Assembly (NCBI RefSeq): GCF_041080655.1
Contig: NZ_CP163525.1
Span: 372,001 to 436,000 of the forward strand
DNA from: Streptomyces sp. CG4
GTDB taxonomy: Bacteria > Actinomycetota > Actinomycetes > Streptomycetales > Streptomycetaceae
Reading direction: 5' to 3'
Length of the DNA: 64,000 nucleotides
The notes below the pieces were generated by a model. The model was given only the letters and a program-made list of their open reading frames with translations. It made no database searches and was not told the DNA's origin. The translations under genes and the position numbers were made by a program. Of this stretch, positions 8,552-16,589 are shown in pieces (within the stretch, counting starts at the first letter, position 1; the number at the start of each line of letters is the position of its first letter).

Positions 8552-9373
8552 TCACTCGCCGTCGGGCTTGACCTCAGTGTCGACGAAGTCGCCGATGGCG
8601 GCGAAGACCGCGCCGGGCTGCTCGATGTGGGGGAAGTGCCCGGCCTCGGGGATCGGGGTGAAGGTGGCACGGGGGAAGGAGTCGGCCAGGGCGCGTCCGT
8701 AGTCCAGCGGCACGATGCCGTCCTGCTCGCCGGCGAGCACCAGGACCGGGACGGTGACGCGGTGCAGTCGGCCGCGGAGCTTGGGGTCGTGACAGAAGGG
8801 GTCGCCTGCGTACACGGCCAGGGTGCGCTGGTTGGCGGCCATGACCGCCTTCTGCTCGTCGCTGAGCGCGGCGGGGTCGAGGCGCAAGTCGGGGTTGTGG
8901 AAGGCGAGTTCGCCGGTGCGTACAGGGCCGAGGTCGGCGGGGTTGGCGATGGCCAGCGGGGGTTCGGGGGTGATACCGGTCGAGCCGAGCAGGACCAGCG
9001 CGCTGATCCTGCTTCCGGTGTCGCGCAGCGCCATCTCGGCGGCGATCCAGCCGCCGACCGAGCTGCCGGCGACCATGACGCCGTGCAGGCCGAGCTCGTC
9101 GAGCAGGTCGAGGTAGGAGGAGGCGAGGTCGGCGACGGTGTCGAGGTCCCCGGGACGGGCGGTGCCGTCGAAGCCGGGGTGGGTCGGGACGATCACGTGG
9201 GCGTGCTGGGACATGCCGGCGGCGAAGCCCGCCATCGAGCGCGGTCCGGCGCCGCCGTGGAGCATGAGTACGCCGGTGCCGTCGCGGTTCTCGCCGAACT
9301 CCTTCACGGTGACGCGCAGTCCGTGGCGCAGGTCGATGGTGCGGGTCGTGGGGGCCGAGGCGGTGACGGTCAT
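8552..9373 (-). CDS. Alpha/beta hydrolase (proline-iminopeptidase/haloperoxidase-like fold)
   Basis: A 273-residue alpha/beta hydrolase with all landmarks: oxyanion segment VLMLHGGAGPRSM, VPTHPGFDGTARP, nucleophile elbow AGSSVGGWIAAEM, catalytic acid in LAGEQDGIVPLD, and catalytic His in PEAGHFPHIEQP. I start it at ATG 9373, which has GAAGGA about a dozen bases upstream. The same frame continues upstream to 9496 without a stop. That extension encodes the displaced C-terminus of the neighbouring cupin (see the cupin entry), so it is not the natural N-terminus of this enzyme. It is probably co-transcribed with the cupin gene and under the divergent TetR gene. Confidence 0.88.
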   Translation of the reverse strand: MTVTASAPTTRTIDLRHGLRVTVKEFGENRDGTGVLMLHGGAGPRSMAGFAAGMSQHAHVIVPTHPGFDGTARPGDLDTVADLASSYLDLLDELGLHGVMVAGSSVGGWIAAEMALRDTGSRISALVLLGSTGITPEPPLAIANPADLGPVRTGELAFHNPDLRLDPAALSDEQKAVMAANQRTLAVYAGDPFCHDPKLRGRLHRVTVPVLVLAGEQDGIVPLDYGRALADSFPRATFTPIPEAGHFPHIEQPGAVFAAIGDFVDTEVKPDGE

Positions 9374-9867
9374 GGTGAGGGTGTCCTTCTGCTCGGTGGA
9401 TGATGGTGCGATGTCCGGGGCGTCGGCGGTCGTGGCGTAGCGGTCCATCACTTCGGCCACGTTCCGCGCTGTCATCGGCCGGCCGTGGGCGATCATGTCG
9501 CGCAGGTCCCGGAAGTACTGGACGTACAGGTCGGCGTGAACGTGTTGAGCATGACCAGGGGCTGGTCGCCGGGATTGGCGAAGGTGTGCGGGGCACCCGG
9601 GGGAACCATGACCAGCGTCCCGGCGGGCGCCTCGTGGACATCCGCGCCGACGGTGAAACTGGCGGTCCCGGAGACCACGTAGAAGCCTTCGTCGTGCTGG
9701 GCGTGCCGGTGCTGGGGCGGCCCCTGGGTGCGGGGCGGGATGGTGATCTCGGCGACGCCGAGCCGGTGCGCGGTCGTGCGGCCGTCTTCCAGGACGCGAA
9801 TGCGCGCCTGCCCGAGGTCGATCACCTCGCCGCTGCCTGGAGGCGTGACGTTGACGTCTGGTGCCAT
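9374..9867 (-). pseudogene. Cupin-domain protein, frameshifted near its C-terminus
   Basis: Small cupin metal-binding protein. It starts at ATG 9867 with AAAGGA seven bases upstream and reads MAPDVNVTPPG. The first cupin motif is PPQHRHAQHDEGFYVVSG with its His/His/Glu ligands; the second is GTLVMVPPGAPHTFANPG. Near 9533 one base is missing: the current frame ends as FTPTCTSSTSGTCAT, while the next frame reads DLYVQYFRDLRDMIAHGRP and then MTARNVAEVMDRYATT, the expected tail of this family. The restored frame has no stop before the downstream hydrolase, so correcting the indel would give a cupin-hydrolase fusion unless a further change occurred. The metal-binding core is intact, so a shortened protein ending at 9493 might still fold. 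Confidence 0.8.
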
Positions 9868-9968
9868 GGCCAATCCTTTATGAGAGCCAACTTTCATGAA
9901 TGTAGGACACTCCCACAAGTCGTGCAAGTGCTCTCTCATCATGGTGGTCTGCTTGCGATCGTTGAGGA

Positions 9969-10582
9969 ATGCAGGAGACGGAACCGCAGAGCGCCCCCGT
10001 GGGCGGTCGGGTCAATAGGAAGCTGCGCACCCGCGCGGCGATCGTGTCTGCGGCGGTCGAGCTGATGCGCACGGGAGGCGAGGTCACCATGCCGGAGGTC
10101 GCCAAGGCCGCCCTGGTATCCGAGGCGACCGCGTACCGCTACTTCCCCGACCTGGCCAGCCTGCTCCAGGAGTCGATGGCCGGCCAGTGGCCCACCCCGG
10201 AGCAGGCACTTCGCTCCGTCGCCGACTCCACCGACCCCGCCGAGCGGGTCGCGGCGGCTGCACAGCACCTGCTGCGGCAGGTGGCGGCCTACCAGGGCGC
10301 GACGCGCGCAATGATCGCGGCCACCATCACCCGCCCCGAGGCCGTTGCCGCCCGTCCGGCGCTGCGGCTGGGACTCATCGATCACGCCCTCGCCCCTGCG
10401 CGGAAGCACACGCCGAGGCGATCGTCCAGCTGAAGCGGGACCTTGCCGTCGTCATCAGCGCCGAGGCCCTGTTCACCCTCATGGACCTGCTCGGTCTCGA
10501 CGCGGAGGACACCATCGCCAGTGCAGTCCGTACCGCCACCACCCTGACCCGAGCCGCCCTCGGTCCGGTCGGCCCTGACTGA
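9969..10582 (+). pseudogene. TetR-family regulator with a one-base frameshift
   Basis: TetR regulator divergent from the cupin gene. The N-terminal helix-turn-helix is intact: RTRAAIVSAAVELMRTGG, then TMPEVAKAALVSEATAYRYF. The frame is lost at about 10401-10404: the current frame ends as KHTPRRSSS at 10433, whereas adding one G to the CGG restores AHAEAIVQLKRDLAVVISAE and then FTLMDLLGLDAEDTI, ending at 10582. The intact protein would be about 204 residues. The truncated form keeps the DNA-binding domain but loses much of the ligand/dimer domain. GAGGA ends only one base before the ATG, so the start may be leaderless or weakly translated. The 100-bp divergent region has arms TGAGAG (9881) and CTCTCA (9933), too loose to call an operator. 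Confidence 0.8.
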
Positions 10583-10719
10583 TCGCGCCGGCTCCCGGGA
10601 GAGCTCGCCTTGGGGTGCGATGCCGGGCGGTCGGGCGTGGTCCTCTCGGTGCCCTGGATCACACGGGCAGCGGCCGGTGTCCGATGACGCGTTCCCCCAT
10701 GTGTGCGGAGGCGCGCACG

Positions 10720-10827
10720 GCGTCGAACCCGCACGACGGCGGAGGCGACCGCTCCCAGACAGTGGCCGCCCTACGCCTCGTACTTCCCCGCCTGCTCGAC
10801 GCCGGCTATCAGTTCGGCACCCCCTAG
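10720..10827 (+). pseudogene. Polysaccharide deacetylase (NodB-type), C-terminal scrap
   Basis: A short plus-strand stretch reads PHDGGGDRSQTVAAL then RLVLPRLLDAGYQF. This matches the C-terminal block of NodB-type chitin/peptidoglycan deacetylases, where HDGGGDRS-T is highly conserved. Nothing upstream matches the rest of the enzyme. The frame ends in a TAG supplied by the left end of the IS1182-type element, so the insertion cut the gene, or what was left of it. Confidence 0.6.
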
Positions 10828-10845
10828 GAGCGTGGGTCAGTAACG
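10824..10845. repeat. Left inverted repeat of the IS1182-type element
   Basis: Twenty-two bases beginning CTAGGAGCGTGGGTCAGTA. They match the reverse complement of the right end at 21 of 22 positions, with the first 19 perfect. Confidence 0.9.
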
Positions 10846-10938
10846 AGCAAGCGGCCTCGCTGGCCGTGATCGATGGATCGGTTGCGGTCGCCCGCCGGTG
10901 CCTGTGGTGATCTGGTGGGGCTGAAAGGCCCGGCTGGT

Positions 10939-12456
10939 TCAGCTGGCGAGGGCGCCGAGTCCGGTGGTTCCAGCGTGTCGGAAGATCTTGCGGAGGTTGT
11001 GGCAGGCGACCAGCAGGCGCCACTCGCCGCGGGCGCCGTCTTCGCCGCGTAGGAGGAGCCGGCGGCCGTTCTGGCAGGTCATGATCTGGCCGAAGACGGG
11101 TTCGACGATGGCCTTGCGGCGACTGTAGGCGACCTTGCCGGGCTTGGTCCGCAGCTTGCGGGCCATCCGCTCCTTCAGCGTGGCGATCGCCGGGATCCGT
11201 CCGCGCGGCGCGGGCGGGACCTGTTCGTCGTGGGCTAGGCGGCCGGTGGCCATGAACGTGTTGGTCCCGCAGGCGAGTTGACGGTTCTTCGCGGCTTCGA
11301 GGTTGGTCTCGGAGCAGTATCCGGCGTCGACCAATGCCTGCCTGGGGTGGATGCCGGTGTGCTGGGCGGACTGGTCGAGCATCATGGTGCAGTTCAGTGC
11401 GTCCGATGGGTTGGTCGTCACGTCGGCGGCGGTGATGACCTGGTGCTTCTCGTCCACGACGGCCTGGGCGTTGTATGCCTGGGTGTAGGCGCCGTCGCTG
11501 TACTTCATGATCCGCGAGTCGGGGTCGGTGACGTTGGCCTGGGCCTTGGGCTTGGGGCGGGCCTTCGCGGCGGCCTGGTCCCCGGGCCGGTGGCGGCCTG
11601 CTCGTCGTTGGTGCCGCCACGCTGCTGGCGGCGGCCTTCCTTCTCCTCGGCCGTGGCGGCGTGCCTTGTCGGCGGCCTCGGCCTCGATCTGCGCGCGAGC
11701 GGTCTGCAGCTCGGCCAGGCGTTTCTCCCGGCGGTCGAGTTCGGCGGGCAGGTCCACGTCCTTGCCGTCGGGGCCGAAGGTCTGGTCCTCGGCGGTGTCG
11801 GTGGCCTCGGCGTCGGCCGGCAGTGCGTGGGCCTGGGCCTCCAGTTGGGCGATCTCGGCCTCGACGCGCTCCTCCCTGTCGACCAGGCGGCCGTAGCTCA
11901 TCGCCTTGTGCTTGGAGGCGTTCGCTTCGAGCTTGGTGGCGTCCAGGGCGACGCGGCCCCTCTTGACCATGCCGAGTTTCTGCGCGAGGTGCAGCGACTG
12001 GGTGAACAGGCCGGCGAGCGCGTCCAGGTGGCGGCTGCGGAACCGGGCGATGGAGCGGAAGTCCGGGGCCTGGTCAGCGGCCAGGAACCGGAACGCGACG
12101 TCGTCGGTGCACTTGCGCTCGGTCGCCCGCGAGGAACGGACGCCGGTGGTGTAGCCGCAGATCAGCAGCCGCAGCATCAGCCGGGGATCATAGGGCGGGT
12201 AGCCGCGCTTGTCGGTGTACTCCGCAAGCACCGGCGAGGGGTCGAGCACCTCGTCGACCAGGTCGGCGACGAACCGGGCGAGATGGTCCTCGGGCAGCCA
12301 GCCGTCCAGCGAAGGAGGCAACAGCAGGACCTGGTGCGGGTCGAAGGCCCGAAACGTCTTGTCCACCGCCGCCGGACGGCCCCGAGACCGCTTCTTCCCG
12401 GTCGGCTCGACCTCGAACAGTCCATCCCCGCCACGCATATCGCGATCACCCCGCAT
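10939..12456 (-). CDS. IS1182-family transposase
   Basis: DDE transposase of 505 residues. The N-terminal DUF772-type domain is clear (FRAFDPHQVLLLPPSLDGWL, then YDPRLMLRLLICGYTTG). The catalytic triad is visible as Asp in VALDATKLEANAS, Asp in LVDAGYCSETNLE and Glu in RKAIVEPVFGQI. Length is normal. In the variable insert (about 11575-11660) the current frame gives an implausible HGRGEGRPPPAAWRHQRR, whereas the neighbouring frame gives ATAEEKEGRRQQRGGTNDEQ. Two compensating indels seem to have shifted about 28 codons and then restored the frame. This is outside the catalytic motifs, so activity may survive. The gene lies inside inverted repeats with an acetyltransferase gene upstream. Confidence 0.93.
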   Translation of the reverse strand: MRGDRDMRGGDGLFEVEPTGKKRSRGRPAAVDKTFRAFDPHQVLLLPPSLDGWLPEDHLARFVADLVDEVLDPSPVLAEYTDKRGYPPYDPRLMLRLLICGYTTGVRSSRATERKCTDDVAFRFLAADQAPDFRSIARFRSRHLDALAGLFTQSLHLAQKLGMVKRGRVALDATKLEANASKHKAMSYGRLVDREERVEAEIAQLEAQAHALPADAEATDTAEDQTFGPDGKDVDLPAELDRREKRLAELQTARAQIEAEAADKARRHGRGEGRPPPAAWRHQRRAGRHRPGDQAAAKARPKPKAQANVTDPDSRIMKYSDGAYTQAYNAQAVVDEKHQVITAADVTTNPSDALNCTMMLDQSAQHTGIHPRQALVDAGYCSETNLEAAKNRQLACGTNTFMATGRLAHDEQVPPAPRGRIPAIATLKERMARKLRTKPGKVAYSRRKAIVEPVFGQIMTCQNGRRLLLRGEDGARGEWRLLVACHNLRKIFRHAGTTGLGALAS

Positions 12457-12510
12457 GAAAGATCGCGGGCTGCCGGCCGGGTACCGCCGGGTCTTCGTGC
12501 GTAGCAGTGG

Positions 12511-13074
12511 TCAGCCTTGCCGACGGAAGTCCAGCATGCAGAAGACCTTGTCGTAGCGGTGCTCGCCGACGGCGACGAAGTCGGGCAGACGGCCGTATTC
12601 GGTGAAGCCCAGCGACCGGTAGAGGTGCAGGGCATTGGCGTTGTCGCCACGGGCGTCCAGGGTGAGGACCTCGATACCCGCCTCCCGGGCGTCAGCGATC
12701 AAGGCAGCGATCAGCGCCCGGCCGACACCACGGCCATGCGCAGCAGCATCTACCGCGATCTTCTCCAGATCGGCGTGTGGCCGATGAGTCGGTCGGGCGT
12801 AGCGGAGCCAGTACCCCAACCCGACCAGCTGACCGTCGAGGTAAGCGGCACGCAGGGCCGCATCCCCGGCCTGCACCGCAGAGACGACGTGGCCGAGAAG
12901 TTCCGCCACCTCATCCCGCGAGGGTGGATCGACCCAGCCCAGCGCGGCACCCCCACTGACCAGGTCCGCCAGGATCTGGTGGGCCGACTCCGCAAACCGG
13001 ACCTCCAGCTCCGGATCCGAAGTCAGCTCCATGACGTCAAGGATGGCGGGCTCAGTGGTCATACCGCTGGTCAT
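12511..13074 (-). CDS. GNAT-family N-acetyltransferase, IS passenger
   Basis: Acetyltransferase of about 187 residues that would move an acetyl group from acetyl-CoA to an amine. The acetyl-CoA-binding motif is EKIAVDAAAHGRGVGRALIA (HGRGVGRA at about 113-120), followed by LTLDARGDNANALHLYRSLG and FTEYGRLPDF, the usual C-terminal GNAT pattern. The N-terminal half (ILADLVSGGAALGWVDPP) resembles members annotated as tabtoxin-resistance-like; that substrate is only a guess. Start uncertain: ATG at 13074, with alternatives at 13062 and 13095, and no strong ribosome site. It lies 54 bp upstream of the transposase gene on the same strand, within the element's inverted repeats. It may therefore be mobile cargo, perhaps a resistance gene. 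Confidence 0.85.
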   Translation of the reverse strand: MTSGMTTEPAILDVMELTSDPELEVRFAESAHQILADLVSGGAALGWVDPPSRDEVAELLGHVVSAVQAGDAALRAAYLDGQLVGLGYWLRYARPTHRPHADLEKIAVDAAAHGRGVGRALIAALIADAREAGIEVLTLDARGDNANALHLYRSLGFTEYGRLPDFVAVGEHRYDKVFCMLDFRRQG

Positions 13075-13141
13075 GATCGGCAGCATAGCCAGCACAACGC
13101 CGAGCCGAGACCCCGCACTCCAGCCCCGAGTATCTCCGAGC

Positions 13142-13163
13142 CGCTACTGACCCACGCTCCTAG
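13142..13163. repeat. Right inverted repeat of the IS1182-type element
   Basis: Reverse complement of the left end (10824-10845) with one mismatch at the twentieth base. The outermost bases are again CTAG. Confidence 0.9.
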
Positions 13164-13202
13164 ACGACACCACCCCGGCTCACCTCCGGCCCTCGCCAAT
13201 CT

Positions 13203-13250
13203 GCATTGGGCTTGTTTCAACCTGAAGCATTGGGCTTGTTTCAACCTGAA
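13203..13250. repeat. Two tandem copies of a 24-bp unit
   Basis: A 24-bp unit beginning GCATTGGGCTTGTTTCAACC occurs at 13203-13226 and again, identically, at 13227-13250. Only two copies exist, so it is not a CRISPR array. The second copy runs straight into an IS-end relic, so the duplication probably marks an IS terminus. Confidence 0.85.
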
Positions 13251-13345
13251 GTGGCTGGTCACAGATCTGGTGTGGTCGTGGTTGGGTGTACTCGTGCCGG
13301 CAGAGCAGCCTGATCACCAGGCTTGACCATTCGTCACGCGACGTT
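13236..13345. mobile_element. Solo terminal fragment of an IS5-like element
   Basis: About 110 bases beginning TTTCAACCTGAAGTGGCTGG. They align by eye at roughly 70 percent with the stretch that follows the transposase stop of the partial IS at 15557-15655 (TTTCATCCTGAAGTCGCAGG, then CTCGTGCCGGC in both). Both are in the same orientation and flank the phosphatase gene. The copy here has no transposase frame beyond the end, so it is a leftover IS terminus. Confidence 0.55.
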
Positions 13346-13850
13346 GGGCGGGTGTGGAGCCGGGCGGGTGCCGCTGGCCCGGGACCGCCTCCGCGCCGCT
13401 TCCGGCCCTGCCGTCCACGGCCGGCAAGCCCTCTGCGTACCCCGCCCCGCCCGTGACCGGCCGAGCAGCAGGCGAGGATCCGTGCGCCAGCCCTCTTGCC
13501 GTATCCGCGCGGTCCGCTGAACAGGTCACGTGATCGACCCGGTCGCTCTGCGGCGCCTGCTGCGGCGTCGTGGCATGCGCCTGTCCGGTGACCTCAGCGA
13601 ACGACTTTGGCCGACAGCGGCGGCACGGCGCGAGAGACGACACACGTATACGCACCCGTGGCCGCTCACCGCCACGGCTTCGGCCAATCAGCCGCAGCTT
13701 CAGGCCAAAGAAATCTGAACGTTCCCGCACAGTCTTCCCACGGAAAACAAACACCTCTCACCATGTACTTGAATACTCAACAAGCACAGCCGTCACTCAC
13801 ACCCCCGCCACAACCCACAACTCCTACGCCCCCCACGCAAGGGACACTCA
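13346..13850. other. Non-coding stretch upstream of the phosphatase fusion gene
   Basis: About 500 bases without a supportable gene. The last 120 bases (about 13720-13840) are distinctly richer in A and T than their surroundings and precede the phosphatase start, so they probably hold its promoter. No clear -10/-35 pair or palindrome could be fixed by eye. Confidence 0.4.
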
Positions 13851-15524
13851 ATGCCCCTCCTCTTCCTTCGCCACGGCGAGTCCCAGGCGAACGAACAGAA
13901 CCGGTTCGCCGGGCGCCTGGACACCCCGCTCACCGCCCTCGGCAGCCGCCAGGCCGACCAGGCAGCCGAGCGGGTCGCCGCGCTCGCCGCGAGCGGCGTA
14001 CGCATCGAAGAAGTGCACATGTCCACGCTCCAACGCGCCCGCCAGACAGCGTGGACCATCATCGACCGGCTCCCACAACCTCCGGACCGGATCACCGTCG
14101 ACGAAGCGCTGACCGAGCGCGACTTCGGCGTCTACAGCGGCCGCAACAAAAGCCTGGTGAAGAAGACGATCGGCTTCGCCGGCTACACCGAGGCCTTCCA
14201 TTCCCCGACCGGCCGCCCGCCAGGCGGCGAGAGCTGGCGGGAGATGTACGACCGGGTCGCCGCGTACTACGAGGACGTCCTGTTGCCCGCCTCCCGCGCG
14301 GGACGCACTGTTCTGGTCGTCGCCCACAAGTACGTCGTCGAGATGTTCGCCCTGGTCGTCGCGGACGCGAGCCCGGACACGTACCGCGACTTCAAGATCC
14401 CCAACGCGCGCCCGCTCTCCGAGCAGGACCTGCGCCGCGCGGTTGCCGCCCCCGCTGCGGCAGGGCTCGTCAACGACCTGGGCGAGATCGTGGAGATCCG
14501 CCTCCCCCTGCTGGTGGCCACGGCCGCCGCGACGGGCGTGGCGGTCCAGCTCGCGCTCGGCATCCAGGTTCCGGCCACAGTCTTCACCACCGCTCTTACC
14601 GCCCTCCTGGCCGTCGGCTCCTTCTTCGCCATGCTGCGCGTGGACCCACCCACCTTGCGCCGCCCCCTGAGCAGCCTCCGCGCGGCCTGGCCCCTGCTGC
14701 TCCCCCGTCTCGCACTGGGCCTGGTCCTCATCTGGGCCGGGCACTCGCTCCCGTTGGAATTGGCCGGTTTGTTTCTGCTCCTCCCACCCGCCCTGATAGC
14801 CCCGACCCTCTCACTGCTCTGGGGAGGCGATTACTTCTTCGCCGTACGCCACACAGTGGCCGCCTCGCTCGCCCTCCCCGCGCTCCTGCTCACCGGCCTT
14901 GCCCTCCCCCTCTCCCTCCCAGGCACCGCCCCAACCCTCACCCTGGGCAGGCTCGAACCGGCCCTCCTCGCCTACGCGGCCGTCCTGCTCGCCGCCCTTG
15001 TACTGCCCGGGGTGGGAGCGCAGGCCCTGCGTCGGCGCGACCCGATCCGGGCGGGCGCCCTCAGCACCAACTGGAACTGGCTCGGCGGCCTGGCCCTGGT
15101 CCCCGTGGCCGGCCTCGCCACCTTCGCCCTCACCCCGCCGACCGGTCTGACCGCCCATACGGCCATCCGACTCCTGCTGGTGATGTCCGCCGCAGCGGCG
15201 GCCCTGACCGCCCTGCGCCTCCTGACGACGCTGTTCCTGCGCCTGCGCCCCCACGGCACCGGCCTCGGCCGGGACCTCTTCATCACACAGAACACCCCGA
15301 ACGTCTTCCTGTGGTTGGCGATGACCGCCGTCCTGGCCCCCACCACGGGCCACCGCCCCTCGGTGATCGGCCTCGGCGTCGCACTCGTCTTCTTCTTCGC
15401 GGTCTACACCGACGAACGGATCTTCCTTCACGCCCACCGTCACGACCTGAGCCCGAGCGTCCCCGAAGCCCCCGAAACGCGGAAGACCCGCACCATTCCT
15501 GGCCTGTTGACACCGGGCAAGTAA
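13851..15524 (+). CDS. Histidine phosphatase fused to a multi-pass membrane domain
   Basis: A 557-residue protein with two unlike halves. Residues 1 to about 205 are a histidine-phosphatase (phosphoglycerate-mutase-like) domain: FLRHGESQANEQNRFAGRLD with the phospho-acceptor His8, a second Arg in QRARQTAW, the acidic site TERDFGVYSGRNK, and VLVVAHKYVVEMF with the second His. From about 215 to 530 the chain is strongly hydrophobic with about ten predicted membrane helices rich in Leu, Ala and Pro (ATVFTTALTALLAVGSFFAM, LELAGLFLLLPPALIAPTLS). I do not recognise the membrane part. AAGGGA lies just upstream of the ATG. The fused layout suggests a phosphatase tied to a transporter or membrane-lipid step, which is inference only. 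It is flanked by IS relics on both sides. Confidence 0.85.
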   Translation: MPLLFLRHGESQANEQNRFAGRLDTPLTALGSRQADQAAERVAALAASGVRIEEVHMSTLQRARQTAWTIIDRLPQPPDRITVDEALTERDFGVYSGRNKSLVKKTIGFAGYTEAFHSPTGRPPGGESWREMYDRVAAYYEDVLLPASRAGRTVLVVAHKYVVEMFALVVADASPDTYRDFKIPNARPLSEQDLRRAVAAPAAAGLVNDLGEIVEIRLPLLVATAAATGVAVQLALGIQVPATVFTTALTALLAVGSFFAMLRVDPPTLRRPLSSLRAAWPLLLPRLALGLVLIWAGHSLPLELAGLFLLLPPALIAPTLSLLWGGDYFFAVRHTVAASLALPALLLTGLALPLSLPGTAPTLTLGRLEPALLAYAAVLLAALVLPGVGAQALRRRDPIRAGALSTNWNWLGGLALVPVAGLATFALTPPTGLTAHTAIRLLLVMSAAAAALTALRLLTTLFLRLRPHGTGLGRDLFITQNTPNVFLWLAMTAVLAPTTGHRPSVIGLGVALVFFFAVYTDERIFLHAHRHDLSPSVPEAPETRKTRTIPGLLTPGK

Positions 15525-15649
15525 TCGGAGACCTCGACATAGAGCACTGAGATCTTTCATCCTGAAGTCGCAGGTCGCAGTACTGGTGTGAGTCCGTGAT
15601 GGGGTGCTCGTGCCGGCCGGAGTCGTGATCGTCAACGGGAGTTCGTCCG

Positions 15650-16312
15650 TCAGCGTGGGACTTCGGAGTTCGCCAGGACGAGCAGTGCCCGGAGCAGGAT
15701 GGTGGCGTGACGAGTGTTCATGCGGACCTTGGCCAGGACGCGCCAGGTCTTGAGGTGCGCGAAACCGTGCTCGTTGGCGGCGCGTTCGCGGCTGAGCAGG
15801 CCGTTCGCCTCCTTCTCAGCCTCGGTGAGGCGGTGGGAGCGGGTGGCCTTGAAGCCGGTGATGATGACGGGGTCGTCGTCTGGGTGGTCGTCCAGGCCGA
15901 CGAAGCCGAGGTCGGCCAGGACTCCGAAGCCGGCCACGCGCAGATGGGCGGTGATCTTTTCATGGCGGGCGGCGCTGATCTCACTGGCCCGCCCGGGGCG
16001 AGCCGAGGAGATCCAGATCAGGTTGCCCCTCTCGTCGGTGAGGGCGAGGAAGAGCAAGCCGTGGGCCTTGCGTTTCCCGCTGTAGTTCTTGCGGTTGGCT
16101 GTCCCGGTCCAGCGCCGGGTACGGACCAGGGTGCCGTCCAGCAGGACCACCACCCGCCCCGCCTGGCGACCGCCCTGCTTCGCGACCTTCTTCAGGGCCC
16201 GATCCAGGTCGCGTCCCGCGAAGTGGTGTAGCGATGTGGAGTTCACGACTCCGCAGGTCACACACGCCTGCAGGGCCGACCCCGGGCAGAGGCCGCTCCG
16301 GTGGCCTGGCAC
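15650..16312 (-). pseudogene. IS5-family (DDE_Tnp_4-like) transposase, N-terminally truncated
   Basis: The frame has a recognisable catalytic half of an IS5/IS112-type transposase: VVVLLDGTLVRTRRWTG with the first Asp, RKNYSGKRKAHGLLFLALTD, GVLADLGFVGLDDHPDDDPV with the second Asp, and ANEHGFAHLKTWRVLAKVR with the Glu, ending LLVLANSEVPR. The N-terminal helix-turn-helix domain is missing: before about 16240 the frame is low quality, and other IS debris follows. The bases after the stop (15549-15650) resemble the solo IS end at 13236. The element is therefore inactive. Confidence 0.8.
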
Positions 16313-16435
16313 AGCATCAACACCGTCCGAGGAGCCTCGACGGTGATCGCCGTGGAGGTGGTCGCCGGAGCGAGGCGGTCCGGATTCCTACACCACTTGG
16401 CGGGACACCATCCCGGTCCAGGTAGCGAGGACGAC

Positions 16436-16520
16436 CGCGACCGCGCCATCAACAAGCTCAAGGCATACAGAGCCGTCGCCACGAGCTACGGTGACAGCGG
16501 CCATCACACATGGTTCTGAT
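16436..16520 (+). pseudogene. C-terminal scrap of a second IS5-like transposase
   Basis: Plus-strand DRAINKLKAYRAVATSY is the conserved C-terminal block of IS5-type transposases (R-INKLK--RAVATRYDKR). It ends in TGA at 16518-16520, within the first bases of the ISL3 element. Nothing upstream in this frame matches the remainder of a transposase. It is a cut fragment, opposite in strand to the neighbouring partial transposase. Confidence 0.55.
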
Positions 16521-16542
16521 CCACTTCTTGTGGGGCGGTGAC
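16512..16542. repeat. Left 31-bp inverted repeat of the ISL3 element
   Basis: Exact reverse complement of 18204-18234. It begins GGTTCTGATCCACTTCTTGT and ends GGGGCGGTGAC. Confidence 0.95.
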
Positions 16543-16589
16543 AGAGCGTCACAACTGGCTGGAAGGATGGTCGTTCGTGTGATTGCAGC

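Larger units (their letters stand above)
10824..13163. mobile_element. IS1182-type insertion sequence carrying a GNAT acetyltransferase gene
   Basis: A 2340-bp unit bounded by inverted repeats. CTAGGAGCGTGGGTCAGTA at 10824-10842 is the exact reverse complement of 13145-13163, and pairing extends three more bases with one mismatch. It contains a transposase gene (minus strand, 10939-12456) and a second minus-strand gene for a GNAT acetyltransferase (12511-13074). No inverted-repeat copy separates the two genes, so the acetyltransferase lies inside the element. CTAG stands at both outer ends; because CTAG is its own reverse complement, it could be part of the repeat or a 4-bp target duplication. 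Elements of this family usually encode only the transposase, so a passenger gene is noteworthy. Confidence 0.8.

Noticed and set aside
9868..9968. TetR operator in the cupin/TetR gap
   Set aside because: The best symmetric arms (TGAGAG and CTCTCA) are 46 bases apart with poor inner symmetry, too weak to annotate.
13203..13250. Possible CRISPR repeat
   Set aside because: Only two adjacent copies without spacers, next to an IS end.
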